From positions 1-64,000 of the forward strand of contig JAEVYU010000029.1 in the NCBI GenBank assembly GCA_023392595.1: a stretch of 64,000 bases of DNA. The letters run 5' to 3'. This document shows positions 17,150-26,396 of this stretch, in pieces. Numbering within the stretch: position 1 is the stretch's first letter; each line of letters opens with the position of its first letter. The stretch comes from Bacillota bacterium (lineage in GTDB: Bacteria; Bacillota; UBA4882; UBA8346). The translations under genes and the position numbers were made by a program. The notes beneath the pieces were generated by a model. It worked only from the letters and a program-made list of their open reading frames with translations. It made no database searches and was not told where the DNA came from.

Positions 17150-17263
17150 CAATGAGCGCCTCCTTCCGGTATATCCTTTAAAAGTATACCCGAAGAGCAG
17201 CTAGAGATCAAGAGAGTCGCAGAAAAAGTTCTCGGTTATTGCTTGAATATTCAATTACCGGGC

Positions 17264-17950
17264 TTATTTCTGACGAAAAGGCGAGCGAGCTACTTCTTTC
17301 TGCAAAAACTGATATAATCGCCATAGCAAACCGGCAATTAACAAAAAAGCCAACAAAGAAGCGACCGGTCTGCGTAAAAACAACAAGAAGTCATATAAGC
17401 CATGACTAGCCCAAGCTAAAACAAAACCAATACCTAACGTTGAAAAAAGTTGGGTTCGAAATTTATATTGGGTAATATAAAAACCCATCCACCCGGTAAA
17501 TGTGGCGTGAGCCAAAGTTGTAATGACGGCTCGAAGCGCGGCCACCCCAAACCCAAATGCGCTTGCCCATAATAAATTCTCCAAGGAAGCAAAACCAAGC
17601 CCTAAAGTAATCCCGTAAATAATTCCGTCGGCTGGTTCATTTAATTCCTGGTTGTTACCAATGAGCCACCATAAAAAACCCGTTTTCAGGCTTTCTTCGA
17701 TCAATGCAATAACCAAAAAAGCCATCACTAAAAAAGACGGCCAATTGCCGGTACGCACTGCCGATAAAATCTGACCACGCCATAATTGTTCCAATAATCC
17801 GGCCGGGACGACCAAGATTAACCCTGTCAAAAAAATCTTGATAACTAATTTTAAGGGTTCCGGTTCATATCGATCTTGTTTATAAAAGTACCATAACCAT
17901 AAAAGGCCGGGACCAATCGAAGCGATGAGTAATAACAGCAAACGCAGCAT
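17264..17950 (-). CDS. prsW: PrsW-type intramembrane protease
   Basis: 228 residues with about seven membrane helices. The conserved motifs of PrsW glutamic-type proteases are all present: IEESLKT (the EExxK motif), GFASLENLLWA (FxxxEN), LAHATFTGWMGF (HAxxGxxxG) and WASHGLYDFLLF (HxxxD). In Bacillus, PrsW makes the first cut in anti-sigma factor RsiW; here no anti-sigma gene lies beside it, so the substrate is unknown. GGGAGGT lies five bases before the ATG. Confidence 0.88.
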   Translation of the reverse strand: MLRLLLLLIASIGPGLLWLWYFYKQDRYEPEPLKLVIKIFLTGLILVVPAGLLEQLWRGQILSAVRTGNWPSFLVMAFLVIALIEESLKTGFLWWLIGNNQELNEPADGIIYGITLGLGFASLENLLWASAFGFGVAALRAVITTLAHATFTGWMGFYITQYKFRTQLFSTLGIGFVLAWASHGLYDFLLFLRRPVASLLAFLLIAGLLWRLYQFLQKEVARSPFRQK

Positions 17951-18087
17951 AAAGTACCTCCCATTCTTTAATAAACTTATTATGCCTGCCGGAATTCATT
18001 TTTCATACAAATTTTTTCCTGGGATTTTAGATAATCAAAAGCCATTTTTGATCCAAATTTAAATCATTAAAAATAATTAAATTTGAG

Positions 18088-18124
18088 AAATAAAATAAAC
18101 TGTTGACAAAAAATCAACAGTTTA
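18088..18124 (-). terminator. Hairpin terminator after the acyl-CoA synthetase gene
   Basis: TAAACTGTTGA (18096-18106) and TCAACAGTTTA (18114-18124) pair perfectly over 11 bases; on the minus strand a TTTTATTTC stretch follows. It lies 45 bases past the stop codon. Confidence 0.75.
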
Positions 18125-18168
18125 CTGAAATTACAACGAATCAAACCAAGGATTCATTTTACCCTTTT

Positions 18169-19836
18169 TTAATCGACGTGATCCTTCTCGCGAATTTCCA
18201 CCCGGCGGATCTTCCCGCTGATCGTCTTGGGAAGTTCATCGACAAACTCAATAATTCTCGGGTACTTATAAGGTGCGGTGACATTTTTAACATGTTCCTG
18301 CAACTCCTTAACCAAAGCATCACCCGGGGTATAATTTTTCGTTAGAACAATGGTCGCTTTCACGACTTGACCCCTGACCTCATCCGGCACGGCGGTCACA
18401 GCGCACTCCAAAACCGCGGGATGTTCCAAAAGAGCGCTTTCCACCTCAAAGGGCCCGATCCGGTAACCGGAGCTCTTAATCACATCGTCGGTGCGGCCCA
18501 CAAACCAGAAATAACCGTCTTCATCACGCCAAGCAGTGTCACCGGTGTGGTAAAGTCCATCATGCCAGACGCTCTTGGTCAACTCAGAATCGCGGTAATA
18601 CCCTTCAAACAGACCTACCGGGACCTTCTTGTCGGTTCTTACCACTATCTCTCCGATTTCTCCAACTTCACAGGAACGCCCTTTTTCATCATAAATATCA
18701 ATAATATCGATTTCGTAACCGGGCGAAGGTTTCCCCATGGATCCCGGTTTGGGTTCTATCCAAGGGTAGGTTGCCAGGGTAACGGTAAGTTCGGTCTGAC
18801 CATAGCCTTCCCGTAAACGAATTCCCGTTAAGCTCAAAAATTTATTATAGACTTCCGGGTTTAAAGGTTCACCGGCAACTGCGCAATATTTTAAATTGCT
18901 CAAATCATATTGAGTAAAGTCCTCTTTAATGAGATAGCGATAAATGGTCGGCGGCGCGCAAAAAGTAGCTATCTTATGCTTGGCAATCATATTCAACAGA
19001 TCTTTCGGCACAAATTTATCAAAATCATAGACAAAGACCACCGCTCCGGCCAACCATTGCCCATACAACTTGCCCCAGACCGATTTGGCCCATCCGGTTT
19101 CGGATACTGTCAAATGAAGCTTGTCCTCTTCGACGCACTGCCAATATTTGGCTGTCACGATATGTCCTAAGGGATATATATAATTGTGGATTACCATTTT
19201 GGGATAACCGGTGGTACCTGAAGTGAAATATAACAACATCACATCATGATTTTGAGTCATGGCGGCGCCGGTCGGTTTGGTCCAATCTTCACTCGCCTTC
19301 TCCAATTCTTCGCTAAAGTTATACCAGCCTTCCCGGTTTCCACCCACTAAAGCCTTATATTTCAATGACGGAGATTCACTCTGAGCCTCATCAATATGCT
19401 CGATGACTTCATCTCCGGCAACCGCAACCACCATTTTAACTTCCGCCGCGGTGTTCCGATAAACCAAATCCTTTTTCTTCAATAAATGAGTGGCCGGGAT
19501 ACAAACGGCGCCGATTTTATGCAATGCGATAATGGAAAACCAAAATTCGTAGCGCCGTCTCAAAATCAACATCACCGAGTCGCCTTTTTGAATTCCCACG
19601 GACCGAAAAAAGTTGGCTGCTTTATCACTGTAATATTTCATTTGCCCAAAAGTGAATGTAGCTTCGGTGCCTTTTTCATCGCACCAGACCATGGCAATTT
19701 TATCCGGAGATTTCCCTGCCCACTCATCTACAACATCGTAAGCAAAATTAAAATTTTCTGGAACCTTAACGTTAAAATTTTCCTGAAACTCCTCAAATGA
19801 ATGGTAATCTTTCAAATCGATGTATTTTTCCAGCAT
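18169..19836 (-). CDS. AMP-forming acyl-CoA synthetase
   Basis: 555 residues, the full ANL family length. The phosphate loop is LLYFTSGTTGYPKM, the adenine segment REGYGQTELT, the ribose-binding Asp is in YHTGDTAWRDEDGYFWFVGR, and the catalytic Lys lies in LPKTISGKIRR. The enzyme activates a carboxylic acid as an adenylate and transfers it to CoA; residues such as SETGWAKSVWGKLYGQWLAG recall medium-chain or acetate-type enzymes. AAGGAGAGG precedes the ATG. It lies 47 bases downstream of the XRE-cupin regulator gene, an arrangement often seen for this pair, and a terminator closes the operon. The preferred acid is not determinable by eye. Confidence 0.92.
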   Translation of the reverse strand: MLEKYIDLKDYHSFEEFQENFNVKVPENFNFAYDVVDEWAGKSPDKIAMVWCDEKGTEATFTFGQMKYYSDKAANFFRSVGIQKGDSVMLILRRRYEFWFSIIALHKIGAVCIPATHLLKKKDLVYRNTAAEVKMVVAVAGDEVIEHIDEAQSESPSLKYKALVGGNREGWYNFSEELEKASEDWTKPTGAAMTQNHDVMLLYFTSGTTGYPKMVIHNYIYPLGHIVTAKYWQCVEEDKLHLTVSETGWAKSVWGKLYGQWLAGAVVFVYDFDKFVPKDLLNMIAKHKIATFCAPPTIYRYLIKEDFTQYDLSNLKYCAVAGEPLNPEVYNKFLSLTGIRLREGYGQTELTVTLATYPWIEPKPGSMGKPSPGYEIDIIDIYDEKGRSCEVGEIGEIVVRTDKKVPVGLFEGYYRDSELTKSVWHDGLYHTGDTAWRDEDGYFWFVGRTDDVIKSSGYRIGPFEVESALLEHPAVLECAVTAVPDEVRGQVVKATIVLTKNYTPGDALVKELQEHVKNVTAPYKYPRIIEFVDELPKTISGKIRRVEIREKDHVD

Positions 19837-19883
19837 GGTGTGAGCCTCTCCTTATCATCAATATCGTGTAGGCGTGGGTTATT

Positions 19884-20438
19884 TTATAAGATAATTGCCA
19901 AAAATTTTACCGTTTTGCCGTTTAGGGCTTTCATTCCATGGTCAATAGTGGAATCGTAAAAAAGCGAATCCCCTTCGTTCAGAATCAATTCATGTTTTCC
20001 AAGGACGATTTTAAGAGTGCCTTCCAAAACATAATCAAATTCTTGGCCCGGATGATTATTTAAATGGACCGGCGCGTCTTCTGGTTCGGGTTCAACTGTA
20101 ACCATAAATGGTTCGGCTTTTTTGTGAATAAAGTTTAAAGCCAAATTTTGATACTGATAATCTTGGCGTCTCTCAACGGAAATCCCTTTACCATTACGGG
20201 TTAAGGCATAACTATGCAAATGGGGATCCTCTCCGGTAAGCAGCGCCGTCAATTCAATATTAAAACGTTGCGCCAAGATATAAAGTACACTGGCGGGAAT
20301 ATCGACATTACCGCTTTCATATTCCTGATATAACTCCGTAGAAATTTTTAAAGTTTTAGCCATATCATCCATACTAATACCCGTGATATCCCGCAAACCT
20401 TTTATCCGTTCGGCGATTTCTTTAATGGTTTCTTCCAT
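19884..20438 (-). CDS. XRE-family regulator with C-terminal cupin domain
   Basis: 184 residues. An N-terminal helix-turn-helix of the XRE type (LRDITGISMDDMAKTLKIS, then YQEYESGNVDIPASVLYILA) is joined to a cupin_2 beta-barrel (HLNNHPGQEFDYVLEGTLKI; GDSLFYDSTIDHGMKAL). Cupin regulators of this type bind a small ligand. The ATG at 20438 has GAAAGGAG 10 bases upstream, and the longer frame start at 20462 lies before that site. The gene heads an operon with the acyl-CoA synthetase, so the ligand may be the acid or acyl-CoA involved. A perfect 17 bp palindrome upstream (20528-20544) is a candidate operator for autoregulation. Confidence 0.9.
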   Translation of the reverse strand: MEETIKEIAERIKGLRDITGISMDDMAKTLKISTELYQEYESGNVDIPASVLYILAQRFNIELTALLTGEDPHLHSYALTRNGKGISVERRQDYQYQNLALNFIHKKAEPFMVTVEPEPEDAPVHLNNHPGQEFDYVLEGTLKIVLGKHELILNEGDSLFYDSTIDHGMKALNGKTVKFLAIIL

Positions 20439-20527
20439 TCCGACATTACTCCTTTCGGTCAATCTGTTCTTTAAGAAATGGGAGCCTTTTAATGAACCAT
20501 TGTTTAAATTGGAGAATCCAATTATTC

Positions 20528-20544
20528 TGTAATATTGTATTACA
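20528..20544. promoter_or_regulatory. Perfect 17 bp palindrome upstream of the XRE-cupin gene
   Basis: TGTAATA-TTG-TATTACA is a perfect 7-3-7 inverted repeat about 90 bases before the regulator start. Its complementary strand contains TACAAT, usable as a -10 element, so bound protein would cover the promoter. That the XRE-cupin protein binds it is inference. Confidence 0.5.
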
Positions 20545-20600
20545 TATTCAAGGCTAATTAAAAGAACTCCTCTTTTTTGTTCATAAAAACTTATTTTAAG

Positions 20601-21188
20601 TCATTTTTCAATCTGGGGGGTGATTTTACTCCATAATTTGTCAATTCCCTGTTTATTAAGGGTCGAGAAGCCGATGATTTCAATTTGGTCTGGAAAATTC
20701 AAGGCGTTCTTGATCTCAAATAACTTACCGTTGAGTTGACTGCGGGGTATTTTATCGGTTTTTGCCGCGACAACAAGAAAAGGTATTGAATGGCTTTGAA
20801 TCCATTCAACCATCATTTGGTCATGTTCGGTTGGGGTGTGCCGGCAATCCACCGCCATAACAATCAATTTCAACTGGGCGCGCGTTTCTAAATATTGAGT
20901 AATCATCTGATCCCACGATGACTTTTCGGAAAGAGAAATTTTCGCATAGCCATATCCAGGCAAATCAACAAAATAAAACCGCCCATCAATATTATAAAAA
21001 TTGATTCCCCTGGTTTTACCGGGTTTTGCTCCCACATAGGCCAAATTTTTTTTGCCAATGAGGCTATTAATCATAGATGATTTACCAACATTGGAACGAC
21101 CCACAAAAGCGATTTCCGGTAAATGAACCGATGGATACTGATCAGGTTTTACAGCAGTACATTCATATTCAGCATTTCTAGCCCGCAA
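20601..21188 (-). CDS. engB: Ribosome biogenesis GTPase YsxC/EngB
   Basis: 195 residues. All GTPase motifs are present: GRSNVGKSSMINSLIG (G1), KTRGINFY (G2), DLPGYGYAKIS (G3), AAKTDKIPRSQ (G4) and IGFSTLNKQGIDKLW (G5). The protein assists maturation of the large ribosomal subunit. The start is TTG, with AGGAG eight bases upstream. It often follows lon in Bacillota; here it stands between the CDP-alcohol phosphatidyltransferase gene (upstream, separate) and the XRE-cupin operon. Confidence 0.94.
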   Translation of the reverse strand: MRARNAEYECTAVKPDQYPSVHLPEIAFVGRSNVGKSSMINSLIGKKNLAYVGAKPGKTRGINFYNIDGRFYFVDLPGYGYAKISLSEKSSWDQMITQYLETRAQLKLIVMAVDCRHTPTEHDQMMVEWIQSHSIPFLVVAAKTDKIPRSQLNGKLFEIKNALNFPDQIEIIGFSTLNKQGIDKLWSKITPQIEK

Positions 21189-21297
21189 AGTTTATTCTCC
21201 TAAAAGTTTAATTCGGTACTCACCAATTGACACCATTATCATTCCATATTCTATCTTAAAAAATATGTTTTTTGGCTGTTTCCTATACAAGGGAAAA

Positions 21298-21822
21298 TCA
21301 TTGTTCCTTTTGTTTCATCCGGACAAAAGCTTGATAATAAGTAAACAAGGCGTATATTGAATCGGCAATGGCCACACCGATGAAAATCATTCCTAAAATA
21401 GGCTTTATAAAAAATGATGCAAACCCAATGAAAAAAATTACCGTCGATAATTTGCCCCAAAAATTGGAGGGTATTAACTGGCGCCATTTCCGTAATAACA
21501 CAAACCCTGCCAAAATTTGAAGCCCTTCTTTGACTAGGTAAACCAAAACCATCCAAACCGGCAGCCCCCACCAGGTCAGTCCCAGTAATGTCCCAAATAT
21601 CACCAGCTTATCAGCCAAAGGGTCAAGGGCTTTTCCTAATTCACTGACTTGATGGAGGGACCTGGCTACCCATCCATCGGCTATATCAGTACACCCTGCC
21701 AAAAGTAACATCATTACCACACAAAAGGCGGAAGAAGATGAATGGTTGGTCAATTGCCAAAAAATTAATGGCGCCAATATAAAGCGGATCGAAGTAATAT
21801 AACAAGCTAAATTCATGAACAT
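21298..21822 (-). CDS. CDP-alcohol phosphatidyltransferase (PgsA-like)
   Basis: 174 residues with four to six membrane helices. The active-site pattern DG..AR...G...D...D is intact: DIADGWVARS followed by ELGKALDPLADK. Enzymes with this motif transfer a phosphatidyl group from CDP-diacylglycerol to an alcohol; similarity of the flanks to PgsA suggests glycerol-3-phosphate as acceptor, but this is tentative. The preferred start is the ATG at 21822, which has GGGGAG eight bases upstream; the GTG at 21831 overlaps the stop of the preceding gene. It is coupled to the diguanylate cyclase gene upstream. Confidence 0.85.
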   Translation of the reverse strand: MFMNLACYITSIRFILAPLIFWQLTNHSSSSAFCVVMMLLLAGCTDIADGWVARSLHQVSELGKALDPLADKLVIFGTLLGLTWWGLPVWMVLVYLVKEGLQILAGFVLLRKWRQLIPSNFWGKLSTVIFFIGFASFFIKPILGMIFIGVAIADSIYALFTYYQAFVRMKQKEQ

Positions 21823-21827
21823 CAACT

Positions 21828-23375
21828 TCACTCCCCAATCTCCATTTCAACAACTCGCACACAATTCCGGCCCGCGTGTTTTGCCAGATATAAGGCTTCG
21901 TCGGCCTTTTTAAATAAATAATCCACGTTTCCCTGAATAGCTTGAGGAATACTGGTAATACCGAAACTGATTGTTACCATAATCACACGTTCATTCAAAC
22001 AAATCGGCTTATCAATGATTTGACGTACCCGTTCGGCGATTTCCAACGCCTGTTCCTTCCTTGTTTCCGGTAATAAGACTGCAAATTCTTCCCCGCCGAT
22101 ACGTCCCAAAATATCGGTTTCCCGGAGACCGCTGCGAATTTTTTGGACGATGGTTTGCAGGGTAAGATCGCCTGTTGGGTGACCCAGTGTATCATTGATT
22201 TGTTTAAAATGATCAACGTCAATAAAAATAACCGAAACCGGCCTTTTTAATCTTGCCAGCCGGTTGTTTTCATCACGACACCTTTCCATAAAAGCTCGTC
22301 GATTATAAACTTGCGTAAGTTCATCAATGGCCACCAATTGTTGAAGTTTATCAAGAAGCAAAACTTGATCCGTAATATCTTTGAAAATAATGGCTTGTCC
22401 TACAGCCACACCTTTATGATTTAAAATTGGCACCAGTCTGGACTCGTAATATTCCAACTCATCCGATTGCGGAATTTGCAGTGTCGTATATTCGCTCCGG
22501 CTCGCAATTTGATTGATCAATAAAGGATAATCCCTTAATCCCTCAGAAATATGCCGGCCCAATTCAATAGGGGTCAATATTTCAGTCAGAGCCGGGTTAT
22601 AGTCAACAATCCGGTCCTGAATATCCAAAACAAGTAGACCATCCCGCAGACTTTGAAAAATTTTATCTCTGGCAATGGGCTCCAGATTTAGCATCTGATA
22701 ACGAAAAACACCCAACCCCAACATTAACCCGGTTAATGTTAAGGCAAAAGGTGTTAAATCTAAATGCCACGGACTATACCCGCTTAAAAAAACCAACTGT
22801 GCTGTCCAGGGTATAATCATGCAAAGAACGATAATAATGACCTGACGGCGAAATAATGATTTTTTCCCAGAACTGAATTTAAGCAATAAACCAATGCCCA
22901 TAAGGCAAGCAAAGTCTAAATAAATCATAAAAAACCAAAACCACAACCCCTTGGTTGTCTCAAACCTGGTAAATGGTCCTTCTGTTCCAATTGTGATGCT
23001 TTGATAATAAAAGCCATGATAATTGGTAACACTAAAAAAAACTGTCAAAATAGGTATAATAAATAATAACCCAATATTTTTTTTGGTTAGCCATTTATCC
23101 ATCCCGATATATTGGACAACGGAAATAATCCACAAAGGAGGTATTAATGAAATATCAATCAATTGAAATTTAAACCAAAACAACATCGCCGGCACAGTCT
23201 TACTGGTTAACTGGAACAAATAACTCACAGTGTATAAAGTGACAACAGCCAATAATATACTGAAAGTTCTGATAGAAGATGCTTGGCCCCTCGAATTGCT
23301 GTATATTGCAAATACACCTGTAGTGAAGCTGGATATGATTAAAATCCCAAAACATAAAATCTCTAACCATTGCAT
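21828..23375 (-). CDS. Diguanylate cyclase, 7TM sensor plus PAS plus GGDEF
   Basis: 515 residues. The first 220 hold seven membrane helices of the kind found N-terminal to histidine kinases (HisKA_7TM type: LFWFKFQLIDISLIPPLWI). A PAS-like segment follows (DGLLVLDIQDRIVDYNPALT). The GGDEF domain (about 350-510) contains the active motif as RIGGEEFAVLLPE with ETDILGR before it, so synthesis of c-di-GMP is expected. The RxxD inhibitory site is present as RETD four residues before the GGEEF region in the usual order. It lies 20 bases after guaB and is probably co-transcribed; GMP supply for c-di-GMP makes this placement curious but not compelling. Confidence 0.9.
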   Translation of the reverse strand: MQWLEILCFGILIISSFTTGVFAIYSNSRGQASSIRTFSILLAVVTLYTVSYLFQLTSKTVPAMLFWFKFQLIDISLIPPLWIISVVQYIGMDKWLTKKNIGLLFIIPILTVFFSVTNYHGFYYQSITIGTEGPFTRFETTKGLWFWFFMIYLDFACLMGIGLLLKFSSGKKSLFRRQVIIIVLCMIIPWTAQLVFLSGYSPWHLDLTPFALTLTGLMLGLGVFRYQMLNLEPIARDKIFQSLRDGLLVLDIQDRIVDYNPALTEILTPIELGRHISEGLRDYPLLINQIASRSEYTTLQIPQSDELEYYESRLVPILNHKGVAVGQAIIFKDITDQVLLLDKLQQLVAIDELTQVYNRRAFMERCRDENNRLARLKRPVSVIFIDVDHFKQINDTLGHPTGDLTLQTIVQKIRSGLRETDILGRIGGEEFAVLLPETRKEQALEIAERVRQIIDKPICLNERVIMVTISFGITSIPQAIQGNVDYLFKKADEALYLAKHAGRNCVRVVEMEIGE

Positions 23376-23395
23376 TTCGAAACACTCATTTCAAA

Positions 23396-24853
23396 TCAAT
23401 CAACCGAATAATTAGGTGATTCCTTAGTGATCTGCACATCATGGGGGTGGCTTTCCCGAAGTCCCGCTGAAGTTATCCTTACAAACTTGGTCTTTGTTTT
23501 TAAGTCTTCAATGGTTTTACACCCGCATAATCCCATGCCGGAACGGAGGCCGCCAATTAACTGAAATACGGTTTCCGAAAGGGAGCCCTTAAAAGCGACC
23601 CTGCCTTCAATGCCTTCCGGAACAAGTTTTTGTTGGCCTTCCTGGAAATAACGATCCTTGCTTCCTTGGCGCATGGCGGCAATAGATCCCATGCCGCGGT
23701 AGACCTTAAAACTTCTTCCCTGGTAAATTTCCATTTCGCCCGGGGACTCTTCGGTCCCGGCAAAGAGGCTGCCCAGCATTACCGTATCCGCACCCGCGGC
23801 AATTGCTTTGGTAATATCGCCGGAGTATTTTATGCCTCCATCACTGATGATTGGAATATTATATTTTTTGGCCGCCTGGGCGCAATTATTCACGGCGGTA
23901 ATCTGGGGTACTCCGATACCTGAAACAACTCGGGTCGTACAGATTGAACCTGGGCCAATCCCCACTTTTACCGCGCTGGCCCCGGCTTCTATCAAATCGA
24001 CGGTTGCTTCCGCAGTCGCCACATTCCCGGCGATAATATCGATACTTGGAAAACTCATCCGTAACTCCTTTACTGCCTGCAATACATTTGCGCTATGTCC
24101 ATGGGATGAATCCAGGGCAATCACATCAACTCCCGCATCGATTAAAGCGCCTGCCCGTTCGATGGTTCCACTGATGCCTACGGCCGCACCTACACGGAGT
24201 CTGCCTTTACTATCCTTGGCCGAATTGGGGTATTGTAGAGTTTTTTGAATATCTTTCGTGGTGATTAAGCCCTTCAATATATAATCTTGATCAACCAATG
24301 GGAGTTTTTCGATGCGGTATTTCTGGAGAATAGCCTTGGCTTGTTCATGCGTGGTGCCGACTTGGGCGGTGATTAGGTTATCTTTGGTCATCACATTTTT
24401 AATGGGCTGGTCAAAATTGGTTTCAAAACGTAAATCGCGGTTGGTGAGAATCCCGACTAATTTTCCATCTTCAGATGTAATGGGTACTCCCGAGATACGG
24501 TAATGTTCCATCATTTTCAGAGCATCGGAAATTTTATTATCGGGATGCAAAAAAACCGGGTCAGTAATAATCCCATGTTCAGAGCGCTTGACTTTATCAA
24601 CTTCTGTAACCTGTTGCTCAATGGACATGTTTTTATGGATTATTCCCAACCCGCCTTCTCGGGCTATGGCTATAGCCAATCTTGCTTCGGTCACCGTATC
24701 CATGGCTGCGCTGATTAATGGAATATTTAAAGTAATATTTGGAGTCAGTTTGGTGCTCGTCATGACTTCATTCGGAAGAACATCCGATTTTGCAGGAACT
24801 AATAAAACATCATCAAATGTGAGAGCTTCGTCCAAAAACCGATTATTCAACAA
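23396..24853 (-). CDS. guaB: IMP dehydrogenase
   Basis: 485 residues, the usual length. Two CBS modules (about residues 95-205) are inserted in the TIM barrel. The catalytic loop GIGPGSICTTRVVSGIGVPQ contains the Cys that attacks IMP, and GGIKYSGDITKAIAAGAD and YRGMGSIAAM mark phosphate binding. It makes XMP from IMP with NAD, the committed step to GTP. The start is TTG with GGGGAG ten bases upstream. A promoter with TTGAAA and TAAAAT, 16 bases apart, precedes it. Confidence 0.95.
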   Translation of the reverse strand: MLNNRFLDEALTFDDVLLVPAKSDVLPNEVMTSTKLTPNITLNIPLISAAMDTVTEARLAIAIAREGGLGIIHKNMSIEQQVTEVDKVKRSEHGIITDPVFLHPDNKISDALKMMEHYRISGVPITSEDGKLVGILTNRDLRFETNFDQPIKNVMTKDNLITAQVGTTHEQAKAILQKYRIEKLPLVDQDYILKGLITTKDIQKTLQYPNSAKDSKGRLRVGAAVGISGTIERAGALIDAGVDVIALDSSHGHSANVLQAVKELRMSFPSIDIIAGNVATAEATVDLIEAGASAVKVGIGPGSICTTRVVSGIGVPQITAVNNCAQAAKKYNIPIISDGGIKYSGDITKAIAAGADTVMLGSLFAGTEESPGEMEIYQGRSFKVYRGMGSIAAMRQGSKDRYFQEGQQKLVPEGIEGRVAFKGSLSETVFQLIGGLRSGMGLCGCKTIEDLKTKTKFVRITSAGLRESHPHDVQITKESPNYSVD

Positions 24854-24891
24854 AAATTCACTCCCCTGGAAGTCTAAAAATTATTTCCTAT

Positions 24892-24919
24892 ATTTTATCA
24901 TAGAAAATTGTTTTTTCAA
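24892..24919 (-). promoter_or_regulatory. Sigma-70-type promoter of guaB
   Basis: On the minus strand TTGAAA (24919-24914), 16 bases, then TAAAAT (24897-24892), 39 bases before the TTG start codon. Confidence 0.6.
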
Positions 24920-24958
24920 GTAAAAGATAGAGGAACGATGAAAAACTTTTGCGATAAA

Positions 24959-24976
24959 CTTTTCAAATTTGAAAAG
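24959..24976. repeat. Perfect 18 bp palindrome between ytxC and guaB
   Basis: CTTTTCAAATTTGAAAAG is a perfect palindrome without loop, upstream of the guaB promoter and downstream of the YtxC-like gene. It may be an operator for guaB or part of a terminator of the gene before it; there is no strong T-run. Confidence 0.45.
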
Positions 24977-25055
24977 CCCTATCCTTTACTTCCAAGTTAG
25001 GGAGTGTTTCCATCATGGATCATTGGACTTGTGAAGAACACTTTACGGGCCAATT

Positions 25056-25964
25056 TTATATTTTCTTGGTTTCGATGGCTAAATTAGGAACCGATACCGA
25101 ACCTGTGCATAATGGACAACCTTCACATATAACAATCCGTTCTTGGAACACGCTTATTAGAGTGTCAACGATTTCAGTCCTAGTCAATAAATGTAAAACA
25201 AGTTTTCTCGGGGACATGGTAATGAGCGCGCTGAGTAACAAATCATCATAATCGATATCCTGATTTAAATCGGTTAGCACTCCCTGAAGTTGTTCTTGAT
25301 CGATAGGCTGTTTTTCCTCATCCAAAAGGTAAAAATTTTGTTTGTCCTTAATTAATACGTGAACTTCATCGATCCTGGGTTCCTGAACTTCAACGAAATA
25401 CTGCAATAATCTGATAAATTCATGGTATTCCTGCTCAACCAAAAAATTATCCATCGATAATTCAACGGATTTCTCAAGTTCGGAAAAGTAATCTTTTAAT
25501 CGAAAGCGGAAAAAACCTTCCAGATAAAGACTGGTATTGGAATCTAAATATTGATTAACCTCCGTCAGAATTTGATTATGACGGAATAACGCTTTCCCGA
25601 TATCCCCATTTTCATGAAGATTGTTTAGATAAGTATATGCGTTTTGAAGCACCATTTTGAATTCGCCGGGTCCTAAAAAACGGTATTTATTGCGGATTAC
25701 CCGCTGAATAAACTCTTTGCTAATATTATTCATTAAGAGATCCGTAATAATATTAGCTAAGTAAAAACGCAGAATTTTTTCCTGAGCCGTTTTAATATGG
25801 GAATCATCCTCTTTTATCGAACAATCCAGAAAATAAAATTTGTCGATATGCATTTCTGCGTATTCAACAGGAACGCCTTCCCGGCTCAAAAAACTCACTT
25901 CCTGCAGAAGGCTTTCTTTCACTTCATTTGATAAGTTGAGGGTGCTGATCGTGATCCCTGACAT
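25056..25964 (-). CDS. ytxC: YtxC-like sporulation protein
   Basis: 302 residues. The middle and end match the YtxC family, known in spore-formers: LYLEGFFRFRLKDYFSELE, VEQEYHEFIRLLQYFVEVQE and the following acidic segment, then a late CEGCPLCTG. The biochemical role is unknown. The ATG at 25964 is preferred: GGAGGGG lies six bases upstream, while the frame extends to 26027 without a ribosome site. Its presence supports a spore-forming lineage. Confidence 0.8.
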   Translation of the reverse strand: MSGITISTLNLSNEVKESLLQEVSFLSREGVPVEYAEMHIDKFYFLDCSIKEDDSHIKTAQEKILRFYLANIITDLLMNNISKEFIQRVIRNKYRFLGPGEFKMVLQNAYTYLNNLHENGDIGKALFRHNQILTEVNQYLDSNTSLYLEGFFRFRLKDYFSELEKSVELSMDNFLVEQEYHEFIRLLQYFVEVQEPRIDEVHVLIKDKQNFYLLDEEKQPIDQEQLQGVLTDLNQDIDYDDLLLSALITMSPRKLVLHLLTRTEIVDTLISVFQERIVICEGCPLCTGSVSVPNLAIETKKI

Positions 25965-26202
25965 CGAATTCCCCTCCATTCTAGGTCTATTATATGTTCG
26001 CTTTTTTATTAGTATACTGTAGAACAAAGGAACATAACCTGCTTCTTTCCAACAAAACTGCCATTATCGCCGATTCGGTCGAAAAGAATTTTTAAAAATA
26101 AGCTTTTATAAAGAAGTCCATGTTTATTTTCTTTAAAAATGGCAACAAAAAAAGGTTCCGGATCATAAAATTATCCACAGAACCTTTTTATTCCTATCCA
26201 TA

Positions 26203-26279
26203 TGGTGGGGAGGACCGGGATCGAACCGATGACCTCTACGATGTCAACGTAGCGCTCTAACCAACTGAGCTACCCCCCC
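26203..26279 (-). tRNA. tRNA-Val (anticodon GAC)
   Basis: The minus strand folds into a complete cloverleaf of 77 bases: acceptor GGGGGGG against CCTCCCC, D arm GCTC...GAGC, anticodon stem CTACG/CGTAG around TTGACAT (anticodon GAC), T arm with GGTTCGATCC, and an encoded CCA end. The rest of the gap from 25965 to 26396 holds no other gene that I can see. Confidence 0.95.
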
Positions 26280-26396
26280 GTCAGCGAAATTTATTGTACC
26301 ATTAACGTGGCCTATTGTCAAGTAATCAATTTTCTATTTATAAAAAGTCAAAGATAACCATTGGTTTTCCCGATTCAAATCCCGTAGTCAAGATAC

